Source: Candidatus Heimdallarchaeota archaeon
Lineage (GTDB): Archaea > Asgardarchaeota > Heimdallarchaeia > JABLTI01
DNA length: 64,000 bases
Assembly: GCA_018238155.1 (NCBI GenBank)
Contig: JABCTZ010000018.1
Coordinates: forward strand, 1 to 64,000
Direction: 5' to 3'
Below are positions 47,025-56,016 of this stretch, in pieces. The position numbers were made by a program, and so were the translations under genes. Every line of letters begins with the position of its first letter. The stretch's first letter is position 1. The notes under the pieces are model-generated. The model was not told where the DNA came from, ran no database searches, and saw only the letters and a list, made by a program, of their open reading frames with translations.

Positions 47025-47066
47025 ATACAAAAATAAAAAGAAAGGATAGATTAAGAAAATAATCTA
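47025..47066 (-). terminator. Terminator of the second degV gene
   Basis: On the minus strand TAGATTA / TAATCTA form a 7-bp stem, followed by tcctttctttttattttt. Confidence 0.6.
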
Positions 47067-47071
47067 CCTGC

Positions 47072-47956
47072 TTATTTATTGAAAAACCATTTTTCGTCCC
47101 AATCGCCTACCCAAGATAGAGCCATAACATTTGGTCCAATATGAGCACCAACTGCGGGTCCAATATCTGCTTGAATAATATTTTTGGGTGCGTTTGGTAA
47201 TTTTCGAATAGCAGCTTCAACTTTATTTGCGAGTTCTTGATTACTAGTATAGCCAACCCATAGGGTATCAAATTCTAAAACATCACAAACTTTTGGAGCC
47301 ATATTCATAAGTCCTTCAAAACCTTCATCATGATTTTTTGTTGTACCAAAACTATCTACAAGACCATCTGTTATTTGAATCAAAGGATTCTTTTTAAGAA
47401 GAGTGCCAAGTATTTTCTTTGCGCGACCTATTCTTCCTCCTTTATGGAGATAATCTAAACTCTCCAGAACGCCAACTATATGAGAATTTGGAACATATTT
47501 TTCATTTAGTGTTTTAATAATTTCATCTTTACTCTTTCCTTCTTTATTTAGCTTAGCAGCAAAAAGTGCTAGTAAACCCAATGGATTTGAAACAGTGTTT
47601 CCATTTACCAGAGTAATATCCTTGCCGGGCATTTTATTGATTGCTAAATTAACAGAATTTTGTGTTCCTGAGAGTTTTGGTGAAATATGGATTGAAATTA
47701 TTGAATCATATCCTTCTTTGAAGATACTCTCATATAAGTCTATAAATTCTTTAGCTGATGGTTGAGAAGTTTTTGGCCAATCATAAATACCACTATCACA
47801 CATTCCGTAGAATTCACTTGTGGTGATCGTGATTCGATCTTTGAACTTTTCATCACCAAAGAAGACGTTTAATGGAATTACACTGATATCGTATTCTTTT
47901 GCAACTTCTTTTGGTATGTCACTTGTTGAATCTGTAACTATTTTAATTTTTGACAA
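47072..47956 (-). CDS. DegV-family fatty-acid-binding protein, copy 2
   Basis: This 294-aa paralogue of the protein at 45129 has the same motifs (KIKIVTDSTSDIPKEV, TSQPSAKEF, ISIHISPKLSGT, YLHKGGRIGRAKK) and the same ending GAHIGPNVMALSWVGDWDEKW. It starts at TTG 47956 with GGAGA eight bases before, in a leader nearly identical to that of copy 1, which confirms both starts. It probably binds a fatty acid or another lipid chain. The two copies differ enough to suggest separate lipid preferences. Confidence 0.87.
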   Translation of the reverse strand: MSKIKIVTDSTSDIPKEVAKEYDISVIPLNVFFGDEKFKDRITITTSEFYGMCDSGIYDWPKTSQPSAKEFIDLYESIFKEGYDSIISIHISPKLSGTQNSVNLAINKMPGKDITLVNGNTVSNPLGLLALFAAKLNKEGKSKDEIIKTLNEKYVPNSHIVGVLESLDYLHKGGRIGRAKKILGTLLKKNPLIQITDGLVDSFGTTKNHDEGFEGLMNMAPKVCDVLEFDTLWVGYTSNQELANKVEAAIRKLPNAPKNIIQADIGPAVGAHIGPNVMALSWVGDWDEKWFFNK

Positions 47957-48049
47957 AATGCTTTCTCCTGAGCTGGATTACCAAAACATAATCCATTAAC
48001 AATTGATATCTAGCTATTTTTCTACTTTTATCCGACTAAAAACTTATTA

Positions 48050-48068
48050 TTCTTTTACAGTAAAAGAA
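48050..48068. promoter_or_regulatory. Palindrome between divergent degV and radical SAM genes
   Basis: ttcttttac and gtaaaagaa are perfect complements around one central base. The site lies in the 257-base divergent promoter region of degV copy 2 and the RlmN-like gene, and could be an operator. Confidence 0.35.
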
Positions 48069-48213
48069 AATGGAGCTCAAAAATCAACTTTAATCTTAAA
48101 GAAATGATTTAAAAGCAGGTTCAGTAAACAATCTGATGAGAGTAAGGAGCCCTCTCTTAGCCACTTTGCTATCAATAAAACTCCACCAGCAAATTGAATT
48201 ATTGGTGATATCA

Positions 48214-49149
48214 ATGAATATAGTAGCAAAGTTTGGTCGTGACGATTTAGCGATTTTATATATAGCTAAAAATGATGATAAATATATTGAATTTGTCGAA
48301 TCCTTACAACCACCAATTACTCGAGAGGAAAAATGGGTTATTATTATTTCTACCATGTATGGGTGTCCCGTACGTTGTGATATGTGTGATGCAGGTACTT
48401 ATTACAAGGGGAAAATATCCTATCAAACAATGCTAGATCAAATTGATCATATAGTTACTAAGAGATATCCAGATAGAATAGTTCCAGCAAAAAAATTCAA
48501 GGTTCAATTTGCACGGATGGGTGAACCTGCACTAAATGATGATGTTCTAGCGGTCATGAAACACCTTCCAGACAAATATGATGCTCCAGGATTATTACCA
48601 TGTATCTCCACAATTGCTCCTACTAAAGCTGAGAAGTTCATGAATGAAATGATAGATATTAAGAATGAATTTTATTCCAATGGTTATTTTCAATTACAAT
48701 TTTCAATCCATTCTACTGATGAAAAAACGAGAAGAAAAGTCATTCCCTACAACATCTGGTCTTTAGAAGAGATAGCAATTTATGGCGAATCTTATTGGAA
48801 AAAGGGTGACCGAAAAATAACACTTAATTTTGCAGCTGAAAAGTGCAATCCACTTGAGCCTGAGAAACTCGTCGAAATTTTCGATCCGAAAAGATTTTTC
48901 TTAAAAATAACTCCAATAAATCCAACAGGTATTGCGAAAGCACATAGCTTACAATCAATGATTTCTGTAGAGACAGGAGAGTTCGCTAAAAAGAAAATAA
49001 AAACATTGGAAGATTTAGGTTTTGAGGTTCTCTTAAGTATTGGAGAATTAGAGGAAAATCACATTGGGAGTAATTGTGGCCAACACGCTCTAAAATTCCA
49101 AGATGGTAATTTTACTATAGAAAACTATCAAAAATATCAAAAATCTTGA
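48214..49149 (+). CDS. RlmN/Cfr-like radical SAM protein
   Basis: This 311-aa radical SAM protein has a CxxxCxxC site in YGCPVRCDMCDAG and RlmN-like motifs: FARMGEPALN, PCISTIAPT, FSIHSTDEKTRR and, near the end, IGSNCGQ. The last resembles the AACGQ motif, whose Cys is methylated during RlmN/Cfr catalysis. RlmN and Cfr methylate adenine in rRNA/tRNA. This one is shorter and diverged, with no N-terminal helix-hairpin-helix domain, so the substrate may differ. ATG 48214 is preferred (GGTGAT five bases before). It heads a unit with an isochorismatase-like and a flavoprotein gene. Confidence 0.8.
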   Translation: MNIVAKFGRDDLAILYIAKNDDKYIEFVESLQPPITREEKWVIIISTMYGCPVRCDMCDAGTYYKGKISYQTMLDQIDHIVTKRYPDRIVPAKKFKVQFARMGEPALNDDVLAVMKHLPDKYDAPGLLPCISTIAPTKAEKFMNEMIDIKNEFYSNGYFQLQFSIHSTDEKTRRKVIPYNIWSLEEIAIYGESYWKKGDRKITLNFAAEKCNPLEPEKLVEIFDPKRFFLKITPINPTGIAKAHSLQSMISVETGEFAKKKIKTLEDLGFEVLLSIGELEENHIGSNCGQHALKFQDGNFTIENYQKYQKS

Positions 49150-49171
49150 TAATTTAATTCACGTGAAGACT

Positions 49172-49834
49172 ATGAGAAAAGAACCCTATTTTACAAATGA
49201 GAATCGAGAAACAAAGACTGCTGAATGGAAGGAAATACTTTCAAAGTACTATTCCAGTAAAAAGAAGTTTGCCTTTACAATGGAAAATAGTGCATTATTG
49301 ATAATTGATATGCAAGAATATTTTCTCAACTCAAACTCATATGCTTTTATACCTGCATCAAAGGCAATAATTGAACCAATTTTACGATTAAAGAAAGCTT
49401 TTGAGAAAAATAACAAAGGTGTTTTTTTCACACAATATGGTTTACAACCTGTAATTGATGATAGTAGTATGATGCACAGATGGTGGAAAAAAACATTAAG
49501 TACAAAAGATTCTATGTTTGAAATTTCGTCTGAAATGAATGCAGACGAGAAATCAGTCTATTTTAAATCAACATATGATATATTTGAAACAACAAGTCTA
49601 GCACTTAATCTTGATAAACAAGGAATAACAAAATTGGTTATTACTGGAGTTGCAACACATTTGTGTTGTGAAGCAATTGCAAGAAGTGCTTTCGATTTAG
49701 GGTTTGAGGTTTATTTACCAATTGATTGCATGGCAACCTCTACAGAAGAATTCCATCTGAATTCATTAAAAGCAGCTAGCAATGGTTTTGGAATACCAAT
49801 AACAAGTGAGGAGATCTTGGAGAAGGCAAAATGA
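49172..49834 (+). CDS. Isochorismatase-like cysteine hydrolase
   Basis: This 220-aa protein belongs to the isochorismatase-like hydrolases. The catalytic Asp lies in ALLIIDMQEYF, the Lys in VYFKSTYDIF and the Cys in GVATHLCCEAIARSAFDLGF. Members hydrolyse amide or vinyl-ether bonds in small molecules (nicotinamide, isochorismate, ureidoacrylate); the substrate is not evident. It begins about 20 bases after the radical SAM gene (an in-frame GTG at 49163 is an alternative start) and its stop overlaps the ATG of the next gene by four bases, so the three genes are likely co-expressed. Confidence 0.82.
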   Translation: MRKEPYFTNENRETKTAEWKEILSKYYSSKKKFAFTMENSALLIIDMQEYFLNSNSYAFIPASKAIIEPILRLKKAFEKNNKGVFFTQYGLQPVIDDSSMMHRWWKKTLSTKDSMFEISSEMNADEKSVYFKSTYDIFETTSLALNLDKQGITKLVITGVATHLCCEAIARSAFDLGFEVYLPIDCMATSTEEFHLNSLKAASNGFGIPITSEEILEKAK

Positions 49835-50712
49835 ACAAAAGGCAAACTAAGGTTGCAATAATTGGTGCTGGTCCTGCTGGTTGCGCAGCAGCAATCCAAC
49901 TTAAAAGAGCAGGAATTGACCCCATTTTATTTGAAAAAAATAAAATAGGCGGGTTAGCTCTAAATGCCAATCTCATCGAAAATTATCTTGGAATTGAACA
50001 AGGGATTTCTGGCTTAGAATTTGGCGAAAAAATGGAAGAACAAGTTCTGTCATTAGTTGTTGACATTATTTTTGAAAAAGTAGAAAAAATAACTATAGAA
50101 CAAGATAAAATTGTGCTTACTACAAAAGAAACAACTTGTCTGTGTGATTTTCTTATTGTAGCTACCGGTTCAATCTCAAAACCCCTAGGAGTTAAAGGAG
50201 AAAGCGAAGCAGAAAAGAGAGAACAGTTATTCTATGAACCAATTTTTGTTCCAGAAACTAAAATCACAAATTCAAAAATAGCTATTATAGGTGGAAGTGA
50301 TGCTGCATTTGATTACGCCTTAAATTTTGCTCAGAGAGAAAATGAAATTATCATTATTCATCGTACTGAAAAATTCAAATGTTTGCCTTTACTATATTAT
50401 CGTGTTTCTAATCTCGGGTCAATTGAACTGCAATATCCAAAAAAAGTAAAAGAAGTCCTATTTTCTGAAGAAAATAAGCTAAATCTTCTATTGGATGATG
50501 ATTCAATATTAACAGTAGATTTTGCATTAGTTGCTATTGGTAGAGAACCAAATAATATGTTACTCAAAGATATTCCTGAAGAATTAATGGAAAGCAAAGT
50601 ATTCACTATTGGTGATTTAGTAAATGATCGTTATCGTCAAATATCAATTGCCGCTGGAGAAGGCTTACACTGTGCGATGAAAATCATTGAATTAATTGAA
50701 AATAATGAATGA
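49831..50712 (+). CDS. Thioredoxin-reductase-like FAD/NAD(P) oxidoreductase without CxxC
   Basis: This 293-aa protein has a FAD-binding start VAIIGAGPAGCAAAIQL, an NAD(P)-binding site IAIIGGSDAAFDYAL and a C-terminal FAD motif FTIGDLVNDRYRQISIAAGEG, the layout of low-molecular-weight thioredoxin reductases. The redox-active CxxC is missing, so it cannot reduce thioredoxin in the usual way. It may be a ferredoxin-NADP reductase-like or a specialised flavoprotein. The 4-base overlap (ATGA) with the isochorismatase-like gene shows coupling. A decayed partial copy lies at 52504-52893. Confidence 0.85.
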   Translation: MNKRQTKVAIIGAGPAGCAAAIQLKRAGIDPILFEKNKIGGLALNANLIENYLGIEQGISGLEFGEKMEEQVLSLVVDIIFEKVEKITIEQDKIVLTTKETTCLCDFLIVATGSISKPLGVKGESEAEKREQLFYEPIFVPETKITNSKIAIIGGSDAAFDYALNFAQRENEIIIIHRTEKFKCLPLLYYRVSNLGSIELQYPKKVKEVLFSEENKLNLLLDDDSILTVDFALVAIGREPNNMLLKDIPEELMESKVFTIGDLVNDRYRQISIAAGEGLHCAMKIIELIENNE

Positions 50713-50764
50713 TTGCCCTAACTTCAGAGTAAACTATGTGGTGGAAAAAACCAAGAGAAACGAT

Positions 50765-51358
50765 TCATTCTATTCCTTGTTTTTTCTTTAGTCTTTTTAG
50801 CATACTTTTTGCTCCTTTTACAGCGGGATAAATTTCTAATACTTTCTCAAGTGCTTCAATAGCTAAATCAAATTCTCCTATTTCATCATAAACTTTACTC
50901 AAACCGGACCAACTTTCAACTTTAGTGGGTTTAATTTCAACTGCTTTTTTCCAGCATTCAATTGCTTTCTCACTGTTTTTCTCGTTAATATAAGCAATTG
51001 CCATATTATTCCATGCTTCATGGTCATCTGGTTGTAAAGTAACTACTTTAGTGTAAATTTCAATTGCTTTATCATTAACATCTAATTCTCTAAGAGTATT
51101 AGCCATATTATATAGGACATCTATATCATCAGGTCTAATTTGTAAAGCTCTTCTCCAACAATAGAATGCATTCTCCCAATCACCTCTACCCTCATAGAGT
51201 ACATTCCCTAAATTATACCAACCATCGAAATGATCGGGATCTAATTCTGTTGTTTTTCCCCAACATTGAATTGCACCTTCTGCATCACCATTTTTTCCGT
51301 ATTCTACACCTTTTTTATATTGTTTTTTGGCTTCTGTGAGCTTTTCCTTTTTTGTCAT
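50765..51358 (-). CDS. TPR-repeat protein
   Basis: This 197-aa protein has about five tetratricopeptide repeats (IQCWGKTTELDPDHFDGWYN, LYNMANTLRELDVNDKAIEI) and a Lys-rich C-end. It is soluble with no signal. It contains the frequent archaeal variant with W at the repeat start. ATG 51358 is chosen because the extra upstream codons are non-conserved hydrophobic sequence. Partners are unknown. Confidence 0.8.
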   Translation of the reverse strand: MTKKEKLTEAKKQYKKGVEYGKNGDAEGAIQCWGKTTELDPDHFDGWYNLGNVLYEGRGDWENAFYCWRRALQIRPDDIDVLYNMANTLRELDVNDKAIEIYTKVVTLQPDDHEAWNNMAIAYINEKNSEKAIECWKKAVEIKPTKVESWSGLSKVYDEIGEFDLAIEALEKVLEIYPAVKGAKSMLKRLKKKQGIE

Positions 51359-51564
51359 ACTTTTTTTTTCTGTCAATAATATCAACCTTTTTTAAGAAGA
51401 CAATTACTGTCTATTAATGTGTTGTAGTCAAATTTTACCATATAAAAGGATTAGAAAAATCAACAAAAAAATGAATTTTGGTTAAATCGATTGAATTATC
51501 TTTGATACACCCGCTGAGAAAGGGTTTTTTATTTAGATATCATTAACTAATTAAGTGACTCGCT

Positions 51565-52449
51565 ATGAAAATAAAGAAAATTTCAATGAAAGATGTTGTA
51601 TTTAAAGCGGATAAGAACAACTCTCCAGTTTTAACCATAGAATCTGGTGAAATTGTTACTTTTGAATGCCGGGATGCATTTAATCAAGTAATTAAACAAC
51701 CTGAAGACTTACCAATTAATTTTGATATGGACCATATTAATCCTGCAACAGGTCCTGTTTTCATTAAAGGTGCGGAACCAGGAGATACCCTCGAAGTTCA
51801 TATACTAGAAATCGATGTGGCCGAACAAGGTGCTTGCTGTATTATACCGAATTTTGGATTTCTAGCATCAGAGTATCCAGAACCATGGACAAGAATCATT
51901 CCTATTAAAGATGGACATGCAATCTTCAGTGATAAAGTAAAAATACCAATTGATCCTTTCCCAGGAACAATTATTGTTGCACCTGCTGAAGGATCACATG
52001 GAACGCTAATTCCAAAAGAGTATGGTGGAAATATGGATTCAAAAGCATGTAGAGTAGGGACAATTGTTTATCTACCAATATTTGTAGAAGGTGCTTTATT
52101 TGCAGTTGGTGACGTACATGCAGTTCAAGGAGATGGAGAAGTATGTGGCACAGCTGTAGAAATTGATGCAGACGTAACAATAAAATTGGTTGTGAACAAA
52201 AAGAAGAAAATTGTACGACCACAATATGAAACAAAAGATCACTACATGACAACGGCCTGGGGTGAAACAACTGATGATGCAGCGAAAATTGCCCTAAAAG
52301 ACATGATCGATTGGTTAGTTGTTGAAAAAGGATTAACTCGAGAAGAAGCATATGCTCTCTGTAGCTGTACTGTTGATTTAAGAGTGAGTCAATTTGTAGA
52401 TGTCACACCAGGCGTAAGAGCGGTTCTCCCTAAGAATATTTTCACATAA
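51565..52449 (+). CDS. Formamidase/acetamidase-family amidohydrolase
   Basis: This 294-aa protein belongs to the FmdA/AmdA acetamidase-formamidase family. Recognisable parts are NPATGPVFIKGAEPGDTLEV, GSHGTLIPKEYGGNMDSK, LFAVGDVHAVQGDGEVCGTAVEI and the C-terminal DLRVSQFVDVTPGVRAVLP-like end. The enzymes hydrolyse formamide or acetamide to ammonia and the acid, with metal bound in a beta-sandwich. The length is usual for the archaeal/bacterial short form. It stands alone; ammonia release fits an amino-acid-based metabolism. Confidence 0.9.
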   Translation: MKIKKISMKDVVFKADKNNSPVLTIESGEIVTFECRDAFNQVIKQPEDLPINFDMDHINPATGPVFIKGAEPGDTLEVHILEIDVAEQGACCIIPNFGFLASEYPEPWTRIIPIKDGHAIFSDKVKIPIDPFPGTIIVAPAEGSHGTLIPKEYGGNMDSKACRVGTIVYLPIFVEGALFAVGDVHAVQGDGEVCGTAVEIDADVTIKLVVNKKKKIVRPQYETKDHYMTTAWGETTDDAAKIALKDMIDWLVVEKGLTREEAYALCSCTVDLRVSQFVDVTPGVRAVLPKNIFT

Positions 52450-52503
52450 AAAAATCAAAGCACGTTGATACTCCATGCAAAGCGAATATTTTGGTTATTA
52501 TAA

Positions 52504-52893
52504 ATCTCCAATAGGCATCTTGAAATTACTATTGTACATCGTTCTGAAAATTTCAAATGTCTACCATTACTTTATTATCGTGTTTCTAATCTCGAGTCGA
52601 TTGAATTGTTATGGCCTAAAAAAGTTAAAGAATTGCAATTTTCGGATGATAATAATTTGAATCTTCTGCTGGAAGGCAATACAATCCTAAATGTAGATTT
52701 TGCCTTTGGTGTTATTCGTAGAAAACCAAATAATATGTTACTCGAAGAAAATACTAAAGAATTATTTGAAAGCATTATATTTGGCATAGGTGATTTAGTA
52801 AATGATAATTATCGTCAAATGTCAATTGCTGCTGGTGAAGGTATGCTTTGTACAATGAAGATCATTAATTTAATAACAAATGAAATATATTGA
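52504..52893 (+). pseudogene. C-terminal fragment of a thioredoxin-reductase-like gene
   Basis: The open frame from the stop at 52501 to 52893 encodes the second half of the flavoprotein at 49831: VHRSENFKCLPLLYYRVSNL and then FGIGDLVNDNYRQMSIAAGEG correspond to residues about 175-290 there. The FAD-binding N-terminus and most of the NAD site are missing, and the NAD-site glycines are lost. DNA identity to the intact gene is high over parts (for example the stretch around 52570-52600), so the duplication is not very old. No function is expected. Confidence 0.8.
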
Positions 52894-52935
52894 ATTTGAG
52901 AAAAAATAACACTTATTTCTTTCTTTGATTACTTA

Positions 52936-52948
52936 GCTTTAAATAAAC
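52936..52948 (+). promoter_or_regulatory. TATA-like box
   Basis: gctttaaataaac lies 36 bases before the ATG at 52978. It matches the gctttaaata core seen at 29889 and 54764. Its place supports 52978 as the true start of the zinc-finger membrane gene. Confidence 0.45.
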
Positions 52949-52977
52949 ACCCTCCCATTTACTATATGTGAACATAA

Positions 52978-53330
52978 ATGATTACCAATATTAATTCTCT
53001 TTTTTTTGTAAAGTTTGCGGGAGAGAAATCACTAAAGATATAAATGGATATTACAATTCAATGACCAAAGAGCCAGATTATTGTTCTTCTAAGTGTAATT
53101 TAATTCCTTTTCGGCATTATTTTCTACTGGCGACATTTATTATGTGCTCAGTTAATATTCCACTTATGATATTTACCATAAGAAGTTCTAAAGAATTAGA
53201 TCCTCCAATTGATATTATTTTATCATTTTTTGGGATTACAATATATGTTTTTATGATTCTAGTTATTCTTTCATTTACTACTTACGGATATTATGCAAAT
53301 CATATATTTAAGAAAGAAAGTAAAAAGTAA
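52978..53330 (+). CDS. Zinc-finger membrane protein, frameshifted in a poly-T run
   Basis: The uninterrupted frame starts only at ATG 53061 (89 aa, two TM helices). However, the same frame is open upstream and encodes CKVCGREI...YCSSKC, a four-Cys zinc finger that the 53061 start would cut in half. A proper start, ATG 52978, lies one frame off. A single T missing from the run of eight T at about 53000 would join them as MITNINSLFFCKVCGREITK... The whole protein would then be about 117 aa: zinc finger, then two TM helices (about 50-72 and 82-105). This may be a real mutation or a homopolymer sequencing error. The function is unknown. Confidence 0.55.
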
Positions 53331-53474
53331 CATGTCATTCAAGATGAATACTTGGAGAAATGCGTATATTTGCATGATGTGCAAATTAATAATAAATCAT
53401 TAAACACAATTAGCTTTGTTGATGTATTAACACAGGCTGGTGCTATCTTCGTGGAAAACAAGAAGAAAAAATGA
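53331..53474 (+). pseudogene. Open coding-like remnant after the zinc-finger membrane gene
   Basis: Directly after the TAA at 53328, in the same frame, 47 codons stay open and end ...FVDVLTQAGAIFVENKKKK. There is no start codon. The composition is protein-like. It may be the tail of another lost gene or of a longer form of the preceding gene cut by a nonsense mutation. No family was recognised. Confidence 0.35.
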
Positions 53475-53597
53475 TTTTTTTCTTGTCCACTACAGATTCA
53501 TAGCAATAAATTTGTTATATCCTGACTACAATGAGTAATTGACAAAAACTATTTATTTTATGTCGAGATGCAAACGTAGTTTAATTTTGGAGTGTAC

Positions 53598-54304
53598 TTG
53601 AAATTAGTGTTAAAATTATTTGTAGAAAAAAATCATTATTAGTAATATTCTCTCTAGTTATATTATTAGGTTCATTTACTGCAACACTTGCACCAGTAAG
53701 AGCTGAATATGCCATATACGCAGAAGAAGATGAATTAGATGCATTAGTCGTTAAGGACCTAGAAGAAGATGTAACTTATGTTTTTAATGCAACCTACAAC
53801 CCAGCTTATTATAGCTTTGATCTCACCTTATCGATCCACAAAAGAACTGATTATTCAAATCGGAGTTTACTTTTTATTCAATATACACCAGGAGTTGGTC
53901 CTGAGAGCCTTGTCTTCGTTGCACCATATGATGGAGATTTCTATCTCGGTATTTATGTTAACAATGATGAAGATGGATTAGTAACAGTTACAGTCATAGA
54001 ACAAGGTACGGGCATCGAAAAAGATGTTGAATTTCAAGGAATTAGCGTTCTTTACACTTTAAGCTGGCTTTGGATAACTCTTGGAGTTATAGTTTTAGCA
54101 GCTATTTTTGTAAGTGTTTTGTTCATTATAATAGGTTTTCTATTTATTAGAAAACGGAATGCAATTGTTGCAAAAGCTCTTGAAACTGGACAAGCATTAC
54201 CAAGAGCAGGAAGAAAGAAGAATAAGTGTCCTTTCTGTAAAGTAAAGTTACCACTTGAGAGTTTAGTAACTTGCCCATATTGTGGTGCACCAATAACTGA
54301 ATGA
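53598..54304 (+). CDS. Membrane-anchored protein with cytosolic zinc ribbon, frameshifted in a poly-A run
   Basis: From TTG 53598 (ggag five bases before) the frame encodes MKLVLKLFVEK and then meets a stop. If one A is added to the run of seven A at 53626-53632, it continues as KSLLVIFSLVILLGSFTATL, a normal signal peptide, then about 130 extracellular residues, a TM helix (about 155-182) and a cytosolic tail. The tail ends in a zinc ribbon CPFCKVKLP...TCPYCGAPI. The long second part (53633-54304) is open throughout but has no start of its own. Without the correction only about 61 aa (from 54119) would be predicted. It is therefore a real gene with a one-base indel or sequencing error. The function is unknown. 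Confidence 0.6.
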
Positions 54305-54343
54305 TTATTTAAAAACTAATCAAAAATTGATACTAAAATGGAA

Positions 54344-54739
54344 TTATGGCTTAAAAGTCATAGTCCATTTATCTTGCCCTTTCCATGAATCAAATATTTC
54401 TCCAAATCCTTCTTTTCTCATTATTTTTTCCATTTCTATTAGCAATTCTTGCTGTAGTTTGTAATCACCCGTTTCTAGGACCTTTAGTATTTTATCCATT
54501 AATTCTTTAGCGGTCCATGGGAATTTTATCAAGGGAAATTTTTCCAACTCAAATTTGATATACTTTGGGTATGGAGATAATCGTCTATCATGCACAGCAA
54601 AAGCACAAATTAGAAAAAGGCTAATAGAAATTGCTGCTTCAAGACGAAAACCAAAAATGTAGTTATCTCTTAGGCACTTCATTGAACGATAAACTGCGTT
54701 GATGTACCCATCGAGATATCCTGAAATATATTTCTGCAA
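54344..54739 (-). pseudogene. C-terminal part of a helical, nucleotidyltransferase-associated-like protein
   Basis: The 131-residue frame begins abruptly with YISGYLDGYINAVYRS after an upstream stop, with no ATG and no Shine-Dalgarno. The helical pattern (RSMKCLRDNY...LEAAISISLFL...) resembles the C-terminal helical domain that follows nucleotidyltransferase domains in larger proteins, but the catalytic domain is absent. It is most likely an N-terminally truncated remnant, in line with its decayed neighbours. The family call is uncertain. Confidence 0.45.
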
Positions 54740-54763
54740 ATGCTTTTTTGGAATTTATTCTTT

Positions 54764-54777
54764 AGCTTTAAATAGCT
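54764..54777 (+). promoter_or_regulatory. TATA-like box of the 54808 gene
   Basis: agctttaaatagct lies about 35 bases before ATG 54808, which places the transcript start very near the start codon. The core is shared with 29889 and 52936. Confidence 0.5.
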
Positions 54778-54807
54778 GAAAAACAAACAATATTTAGGGA
54801 TTAATTA

Positions 54808-55737
54808 ATGAGAAGAAACAATAGAATTTGTCTTTTAACATTAGGGATTGTATTAGTTTTATTGATGTCCAATGGATTATCTAAGATAGATATTGTAAAA
54901 GCAGTCATTGAAGATAACACTACAACTCTTAGTTCAAATGGAAAAACAAAGCAGATTGTATCGGATTTTAGTGGATTTAAATTAAGTTGGCCTCGACCGC
55001 AATTTCTATACAATAATACCGATGATTACATCAGCATTCGTTGTAACGCTACTAACTATTTGTATATAACATATTTCTTAAACATAAGCAAATATTGGAT
55101 CAATGGTACGAATGCTGATTTTGAGATAAAGTTCGATTACGATTTTACCGAGGGAGGAACACTACTTAGGTTCAGTTTCTCCTCTGCATATACACTCACA
55201 GGTGAATCTTTAAGAAGTTGGTTTGATCTTCATTTACTTGGTTATGCTGATTTACGAGAGTATGATTGTCGAGTAGCTACAGATTTTGCTGATTATCATG
55301 CAGCTTATAAGAATCATAAAATGGGACTAAAGAACTCTGCTACACTTTTCTTAAAGAAACAAACAAGCTCAATGAAATGTGGAGTTAAAGATAATGAAGG
55401 TAAAACAATATTATCAAGAAAATGGTGTTCTTTGGAATATTATATACCACTAAATTATATATTAATTACTTTTATATCAGATAATATTGGAAATGAAGTT
55501 AATATTACTTCTATTGATGGGGTAATAACTTTACAAGATAGAAATTGGTTCGCTATGATTCTGGCATATAGAATAGCTATTGGCGTAGCAATTACAATTG
55601 TGGCTGTGCTTGTAGTAGTTATCCTCATCAGAAGAAAACTATCTAAATTCAGAAGAGAAGAAATCTATAGAAAATTGAATAAAGATGAAATGTCAAAAGA
55701 TGAATATATTGCTAGATTAGAGAAAGCTTTACAATAA
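54808..55737 (+). CDS. Secreted protein with TM anchor and charged cytosolic tail
   Basis: This 309-aa protein has a signal segment (about 8-30), an extracellular domain of about 215 residues, one TM helix (about 248-272) and a cytosolic tail of about 37 residues rich in Lys, Arg and Glu. The tail ends in a short amphipathic helix of the SHOCT kind (LNKDEMSKDEYIARLEKAL). No family is recognised for the outer domain. A TATA box and a terminator frame it as a single-gene unit. Confidence 0.7.
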   Translation: MRRNNRICLLTLGIVLVLLMSNGLSKIDIVKAVIEDNTTTLSSNGKTKQIVSDFSGFKLSWPRPQFLYNNTDDYISIRCNATNYLYITYFLNISKYWINGTNADFEIKFDYDFTEGGTLLRFSFSSAYTLTGESLRSWFDLHLLGYADLREYDCRVATDFADYHAAYKNHKMGLKNSATLFLKKQTSSMKCGVKDNEGKTILSRKWCSLEYYIPLNYILITFISDNIGNEVNITSIDGVITLQDRNWFAMILAYRIAIGVAITIVAVLVVVILIRRKLSKFRREEIYRKLNKDEMSKDEYIARLEKALQ

Positions 55738-55760
55738 AAGCTTTCTACTAGCTATTTTTT
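55722..55760 (+). terminator. Terminator of the 54808 gene
   Basis: gaaagcttt and aaagctttc form a 9-bp stem with a 6-base loop overlapping the stop codon, followed shortly by a run of T. Confidence 0.65.
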
Positions 55761-56016
55761 CCCTTTTTAGCTACTATAACAAGCAATCCCAGAGCTGCTA
55801 ATGCATGCATATAATGTGATTAACCTAGAGAAACCTAGGGTGGCAATTGTTATCACTTCTTATGGACAATTTGGATATGCTTCAAACAGTAGTAATTTTC
55901 AATATTTTAGCTATTTCTTTTTGAAGAAATTTCTAAAGAAGTAATAACGTACTGATTTTTGAACAGACCATTATCTATTAATACAAGTCTCACTTATCAA
56001 AATATAGTGATTATAG

